In this document: one piece after another, positions 60,277 to 64,000 of the stretch
Position numbering within the stretch: the first letter of the stretch is position 1
Layout: the number at the start of each line of letters is the position of its first letter
From: Bryobacteraceae bacterium
GTDB lineage: Bacteria; Acidobacteriota; Terriglobia; Bryobacterales; Bryobacteraceae
Assembly: GCA_025056455.1 (NCBI GenBank)
Contig: JANWVY010000005.1
Coordinates: 62,001 to 126,000, forward strand
Direction: 5' to 3'
Length of the DNA: 64,000 nucleotides
Notes under the pieces: generated by a model
Database searches by the model: none
Seen by the model: only the letters and a program-made list of their open reading frames with translations
What the model was told of the DNA's origin: nothing
Translations under genes and position numbers: made by a program

Positions 60277-61554
60277 CTAACGCTGACTGCCTGAAAATGG
60301 CAGAAGATTCTCGCGATCAAAGGTGACGCCAAGAAACGCTAAGCACATTTCGTCTTCCGTACCTTCACCCCAACCCACGTTCCGGACGGGATTTGACGGG
60401 TTTCGGGGATTGTTGGCCGAATTGTCAAAGACGCACCGCAGGCGAATGTCCGTGAAGGCCGGCACAGCGATTGCTTCCTTATAGGTGTAGAAGCCCTGCC
60501 AATTGAAATCCCAGTCGTCGATCAAAATGCCCGGTCTGGTATTTCTCCGTAGATCAACGTAGTCGAGCTGGATCTTTTTTCCCAAAAGATGCATGTGAGG
60601 GAAGACTTGAATCACCTTCGCATCCAGCAAAGGGGGGACCATAAAGTTCGCCCGCACCTCGTAGTTTGAGTTGCCGGCGGGGATCTCAAAGCGCGTGTTC
60701 ACCACAGGGATGTAGAATAAACGCCGCTCCACCGGACCTTTCGTGAGGTAGAGCCCAACCTTTGTTTGATCCTCTGATGTCCTGCCCGCCGCGTAATAGT
60801 GAACTTGCATGATGAGCCTGCCGCCCCGTGGGATCTGAATCCCGATCCCCTCAGGTAGACGTCGCGCGATCGTACCAGGAGCCCAGCCGCCAAGCATGCT
60901 GCTGAATGACAGTTCGAAGCCGGGTCCGCCGAAACAGTTATATCCCGGTCCTTCATCCCGCTGGTCGAGCCGCTCCGCGAGGCCCTTTTCATCGATGTAG
61001 AGAATCACATGATGGACAATCTGGCGATCCCCCGGACGCACGTCAAACGCGTTTACATACAAAGTCTCTTGGCTCGGATTGGACACGATGAAGCAGCGGT
61101 AAGTGTCCTTGCCCCGGGGTGGCGTGTAAGGCTCCTTCATTTCTACCACCAGGTCGGGTTCGCCAAGTTGCCACTCCCCGCTACTCACCACCGGCTCGGG
61201 AAGATCGCCGGGGTCCCCTTCCGGCGCCCCAGCGTGGACCCAAGACAAAATCGTCTGCCGTTCCTCTTCTGTCAAACCATAGGAATCCCGGAATTCGCCG
61301 TATCCTGGCACCGGTTTCCAGGGTGGCATCCGCCGCTCGGCAACCGCGCGCTGGATGTCTTCGGCCCAAGTACTCGCATCCTGGTAGGACATGAGCGGGA
61401 ATGGGGCGATATCATTGGGCCGGTGGCAAATCTGACATTTGCTCTGGATAATCCGCGACACTTCCCGGGAGTAGGTTGGCTGTCCCAATAAGCTCGGTAC
61501 ACTCCACAGCAACACTAGTGCCAGCGCATTTCGTTGTACCATCTTGCTCAACAT
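60277..61554 (-). CDS. Cytochrome c / copper type II ascorbate-dependent monooxygenase fusion
   Basis: From ATG 61554 the protein has 425 residues with a signal peptide (about 7-25). A short cytochrome c domain comes first: CQICH (C40, C43, H44) with a possible axial Met in MPPW (M75). The rest resembles the peptidylglycine alpha-hydroxylating monooxygenase (PHM) fold. Copper ligands line up: H180-H181 in VHHVILY, H251 in MQVHYY, H319 and H321 in PHMHLLGK, and M402 in DEMC. Both copper sites are therefore complete. It is periplasmic; the heme may deliver electrons to copper. The substrate is unknown. An ATG at 61542 or a TTG at 61599 are other starts. Confidence 0.85.
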   Translation of the reverse strand: MLSKMVQRNALALVLLWSVPSLLGQPTYSREVSRIIQSKCQICHRPNDIAPFPLMSYQDASTWAEDIQRAVAERRMPPWKPVPGYGEFRDSYGLTEEERQTILSWVHAGAPEGDPGDLPEPVVSSGEWQLGEPDLVVEMKEPYTPPRGKDTYRCFIVSNPSQETLYVNAFDVRPGDRQIVHHVILYIDEKGLAERLDQRDEGPGYNCFGGPGFELSFSSMLGGWAPGTIARRLPEGIGIQIPRGGRLIMQVHYYAAGRTSEDQTKVGLYLTKGPVERRLFYIPVVNTRFEIPAGNSNYEVRANFMVPPLLDAKVIQVFPHMHLLGKKIQLDYVDLRRNTRPGILIDDWDFNWQGFYTYKEAIAVPAFTDIRLRCVFDNSANNPRNPSNPVRNVGWGEGTEDEMCLAFLGVTFDRENLLPFSGSQR

Positions 61555-61733
61555 TCTGCGAACCGCCCCCCCAACCACACTATACACGGACGAAAGCAAG
61601 GTTTGCTGTGATGCAAAAATGTCTGGTGAACCGCGCAGGAGGCACTCGCAGCTTCGACCGCGCTGACAAATCCGCGGGCTGGCTTCGACTTTTGCTCCCT
61701 CCCTCGCGTCTATTCACCAGGAGCCCGACAAAT

Positions 61734-62291
61734 TTGATTTTTCGGGAAGTCGAGGACCGAGACCTTATTCTGAAGGCGCGGCGCCAAAACGTCGACGCCT
61801 ACAACCTCCTCGTCTCCCGCTGGGAAAAACGGATCTATAACTATTTGCTGCGCTTAGTAAACAACCGCGACGACGCGATGGACCTCAGCCAGGAGGTGTT
61901 TCTCAAGGCCTACCAGAACCTCCACCGCTTGGATGATCCTGGGCGGTTTGGACCGTGGTTGTTTCGGATCGCTCATAACGAAGCCTACTCCTGGTTACGA
62001 AAGCCGCGTCCTGGGGATGAACCGGCGCCAGAACACTTGACGACTTTTTCCTCGAGTCGTCTGCTCCCGCTTGAGACGTCGCTAGCCATCGAGCGGGCCC
62101 TGGAGCGCCTCACGTTGGATCAGCGCGAGGCCGTACTGCTGAAAACCCACCATGGCTTTAAATTCGAAGAGATCGCCGAAATTCTGGAAACGCCTGTGTC
62201 CACCATCAAATCCCGGGTTTATACCGGGCTTGAACGGTTAAAGGAGTATCTCGCCCCAGCCCCCCTGGGAAGAAGTGGAAGGGAAGAATGA
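61734..62291 (+). CDS. ECF-type RNA polymerase sigma factor
   Basis: TTG 61734 with AGGAG 10 nt upstream gives 185 residues, a normal ECF size. A longer frame from 61476 would run over the start of the opposite gene and has no homology there; an in-frame ATG at 61611 is possible. Region 2 contains LLRLVNNRDDAMDLSQEVFLKAYQN-type sequence (region 2.4: AMDLSQEVFLKAY). Region 4 has LERLTLDQREAVLLKTHHG and FEEIAEILETPVSTIKSRVY. Its stop overlaps the anti-sigma gene by 4 nt, so they form a regulatory pair. Confidence 0.9.
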   Translation: MIFREVEDRDLILKARRQNVDAYNLLVSRWEKRIYNYLLRLVNNRDDAMDLSQEVFLKAYQNLHRLDDPGRFGPWLFRIAHNEAYSWLRKPRPGDEPAPEHLTTFSSSRLLPLETSLAIERALERLTLDQREAVLLKTHHGFKFEEIAEILETPVSTIKSRVYTGLERLKEYLAPAPLGRSGREE

Positions 62292-62926
62292 CCAATCAGC
62301 CAGACTCTTCTCCAGCCGAACTCTACGGCTACATTCTTGGCGAGCTGTCGCCTGCCGAGCGGCTCGAAGTGGAACAGAGGATCGCCTCGGATCCTGATTT
62401 GGCCTTGCACGTGGAACGGCTAGCGCTCACGCACCAGCTCCTTCGGCGGCTGCCGGAAGAGGAGCCGCCGCGGCGGATCGCCTTTGTTTCCGACCAGGTT
62501 TTCGAGCCAAACTGGTTTCGGCGATGGTGGGGCTCACCTGCCCGGACGGTGTTCGCGGGGTTGGCCATGCTCTCGCTGGCGATTCTGGCGCACGCCTGGT
62601 TCACTCGCTCCGCCGCGGTTGCACCTCAACCTCCTGCCTCAGTAGCCGGCGCCCGGCCTGCGGATCTTGAGGCCATCGTCCAGGCGCGGGTGGAACAGGA
62701 AGTGGCCCGGCGTCTGGAACCGGCGCTTGCTCGAGCAGTGGCGGCAGTTGAATCCAAGCAACAGCAGATCACAGCCTTGCGAATCGCCGCCGCGATGAGA
62801 GAGGCGGAAAAAAAATACGCCCTCGAACGCCAGGCGCTGTTGGTCTCGGTGGAGGAAAATCTCACTCAGTTGCGCAAGCAGCTGAACCGTTTCTACATCG
62901 CTAGCGCGGAAAGAGGTTTGCAATGA
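62288..62926 (+). CDS. Putative membrane anti-sigma factor
   Basis: The 212-residue protein starts with a helical segment, LYGYILGELSPAERLEVEQR, the anti-sigma-domain type that holds sigma factors. The family's zinc His-x3-C-x2-C motif is not present. One transmembrane helix (about 88-106) follows, then an Ala/Pro linker and a coiled coil (about 125-200) in the periplasm. Position and overlap with the sigma gene (4 nt) and with the next gene (4 nt) support the role. The signal sensed is unknown. Confidence 0.75.
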   Translation: MTNQPDSSPAELYGYILGELSPAERLEVEQRIASDPDLALHVERLALTHQLLRRLPEEEPPRRIAFVSDQVFEPNWFRRWWGSPARTVFAGLAMLSLAILAHAWFTRSAAVAPQPPASVAGARPADLEAIVQARVEQEVARRLEPALARAVAAVESKQQQITALRIAAAMREAEKKYALERQALLVSVEENLTQLRKQLNRFYIASAERGLQ

Positions 62927-63459
62927 GATTTGCCATTCTCTTTTTCGCCCTTCACTGGTTGACGATCGCCGCGCCGCGATTAAATCTCGCAGCAGTGACG
63001 GCCATGGAGAAAAGTTTTAATCGCCGCCTGGAGCGCGAAGTGCTCGATGGCGATCCGTTTCTGCTGCTTGGGCTCACCCGGGGAATTTATATCGAAGGCT
63101 TTGGCATCGTCTATTCGGCCGAGGTGAACCTGGCTCAAGGGCCAGGCATTAGCCCCTTCCATCCTGAGGTGACGAAAGACGATGTGGCGCGCCTCCGGCA
63201 GAAGAAAATGGCTCGCCTACCTTTGCTTCGCAATGCTATGAAGCAGCAATTGCTCGATATGGCGGGCTCGCTTGACGGTCTGCCAGCGGAACAACAAATC
63301 GTGCTTGGCGTCACCCTGTTCCGGCATTCCTGGGAAGACACTACGGGTTTGCCTCACCAGGTCGTCATGCAGGCCCAAAAGCGCCAGCTCCTCGAAATTC
63401 AAACGGGACGCCGCGACCGCGCCCAACTTGACGCCGTGGTTCGTGTGCAGGAATTCTAG
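62923..63459 (+). CDS. Exported protein of unknown function
   Basis: The 178-residue product has a signal peptide (about 1-16). The mature part holds FLLLGLTRGIYIEGFGIVYSAEVNL, a likely beta hairpin region here cited by its ends only (residues 46-70), and an alpha-helical part with KKMARLPLLRNAMKQQLLDM. I do not recognise the family. It overlaps the anti-sigma gene by 4 nt, and its stop is directly followed by the ATG of the GspE-like gene, so it is part of the same operon. It may be the periplasmic partner of the anti-sigma factor or a secretion component. Confidence 0.7.
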   Translation: MRFAILFFALHWLTIAAPRLNLAAVTAMEKSFNRRLEREVLDGDPFLLLGLTRGIYIEGFGIVYSAEVNLAQGPGISPFHPEVTKDDVARLRQKKMARLPLLRNAMKQQLLDMAGSLDGLPAEQQIVLGVTLFRHSWEDTTGLPHQVVMQAQKRQLLEIQTGRRDRAQLDAVVRVQEF

Positions 63460-64000
63460 ATGCGTTTGGGCGAAATGCTGATCGAGCGCCGCTTGATCAC
63501 TCCAGATGAACTGGAGCGCGCCCTAGAGCTGCAGAAAGAACGGGGAGAAAAACTGGGCAAGATCCTAGTCGACCTAGGCTTCGTGAGTCAAAAAGATGTC
63601 CTGTCTACGCTAGCAGAGCAACTGCGCCTGCCACTGGTCACCGTCGATGGCCCGCCCTTCGTTTCACCCGAAACGGAAGCCCTCGCTCCCCGCTTCCTTC
63701 GCCAGTTCCGAGCCCTGCCCGTCGGTATGCAGGATTCCTCCTTGCGCCTTGCCATGGCTGATCCTCTCGATGTGGAGACCATCCGTGTGGTGGAATCTGT
63801 CACTGGGCTGCGCGTCATCCCGCTTCTCGCGCCAGAGCAAGAGATTGTAGACGCAATCGACAAATATCTCGGGGAGCGAACGCGCGCCGAGGTTGACGTG
63901 GACACTCCAGTTCCAGATGACGACCTGGAACATCTGCGTGACATGGCCAGCGAGGCACCCGTGATTCGGCTCGTGAACGCCTTAATCGCTCAAGCGGTGG
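63460..64000 (+). CDS. Type II secretion / type IV pilus assembly ATPase GspE/PilB-like (N-terminal part, cut by right edge)
   Basis: 180 codons are visible. The N-terminal MshEN/GSPII_E_N domain is clear: GEMLIERRLITPDELERAL, then KLGKILVDLGFVSQKDVL and AMADPLDVETIRVVE. The visible end, APVIRLVNALIAQAV, is the conserved start of the ATPase core. GspE/PilB proteins power type II secretion or pilus extension from the cytoplasmic face. Walker motifs lie outside the window, so the subtype cannot be set. The ATG directly follows the TAG of the upstream gene, so it belongs to the sigma/anti-sigma operon. Confidence 0.88.
   Translation, partial: MRLGEMLIERRLITPDELERALELQKERGEKLGKILVDLGFVSQKDVLSTLAEQLRLPLVTVDGPPFVSPETEALAPRFLRQFRALPVGMQDSSLRLAMADPLDVETIRVVESVTGLRVIPLLAPEQEIVDAIDKYLGERTRAEVDVDTPVPDDDLEHLRDMASEAPVIRLVNALIAQAV

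Overview
The window reads as an ordinary chromosomal segment of an Acidobacteriota bacterium, most likely of the Bryobacterales/Solibacter line. The best single clue is the secreted subtilase at 9354-12584, whose C-terminus carries the TIGR03437-type domain seen mainly in that group. Supporting clues are ECF sigma / TPR-kinase pairs, Tat-exported Gfo/Idh/MocA enzymes, and a double-membrane envelope (BamA, TamA/TamB, Skp, signal peptidase I). The assignment rests on family knowledge, not on a search. Coding is dense, with many 4-nt ATGA overlaps.

Layout. 1-6.9 kb: a translationally coupled minus-strand operon of a TamA/BamA-like barrel, a SurA-N-like chaperone and a TamB-like protein (cut by the left edge). 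6.9-23 kb: single genes and pairs: ThiF/MoeB, a CDP-alcohol phosphotransferase with greA, the subtilase, an SDR, mannose-1-phosphate guanylyltransferase, signal peptidase I, a REC-HD-GYP regulator, a flavin reductase-like protein, phenylalanine hydroxylase, a NhaR-like LysR regulator with a striking four-part operator, an rRNA/tRNA methyltransferase and RarA. 23-29.9 kb: cmk with aspartokinase, a secreted Gfo/Idh/MocA protein head-to-head with a YjhG-type sugar-acid dehydratase, and a solo Clp-type AAA ATPase. 30.3-36.9 kb: bamA-skp-proS-class V aminotransferase. 37-43.3 kb: a large TPR protein, GNAT, a mannose-6-phosphate isomerase-like cupin, and a coupled pair of Tat substrates (Gfo/Idh/MocA plus DUF6807).

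43.3-55.9 kb is the replication-origin neighbourhood: gyrB-dnaN-dnaA, DnaA-box clusters on both sides of dnaA, tRNA-Gly, a 1.86-kb stretch without a recognisable gene, parB-parA, a parS palindrome, mnmG, purD and tRNA-Arg. recF is missing between dnaN and gyrB, and rsmG between mnmG and parA.

56-64 kb: an ECF sigma factor with a membrane Ser/Thr kinase carrying TPRs, a small hypothetical gene, a cytochrome c / copper monooxygenase fusion, and an ECF sigma - anti-sigma - exported protein - GspE/PilB operon cut by the right edge.

Most genes are housekeeping or envelope functions. I see no phage, IS element, CRISPR array or defence island. The unusual material is mainly regulatory: the 40-bp operator before the NhaR-like gene, a terminator-like hairpin in the greA leader, a possible structured RNA near 17.4 kb and the empty stretch beside the origin.
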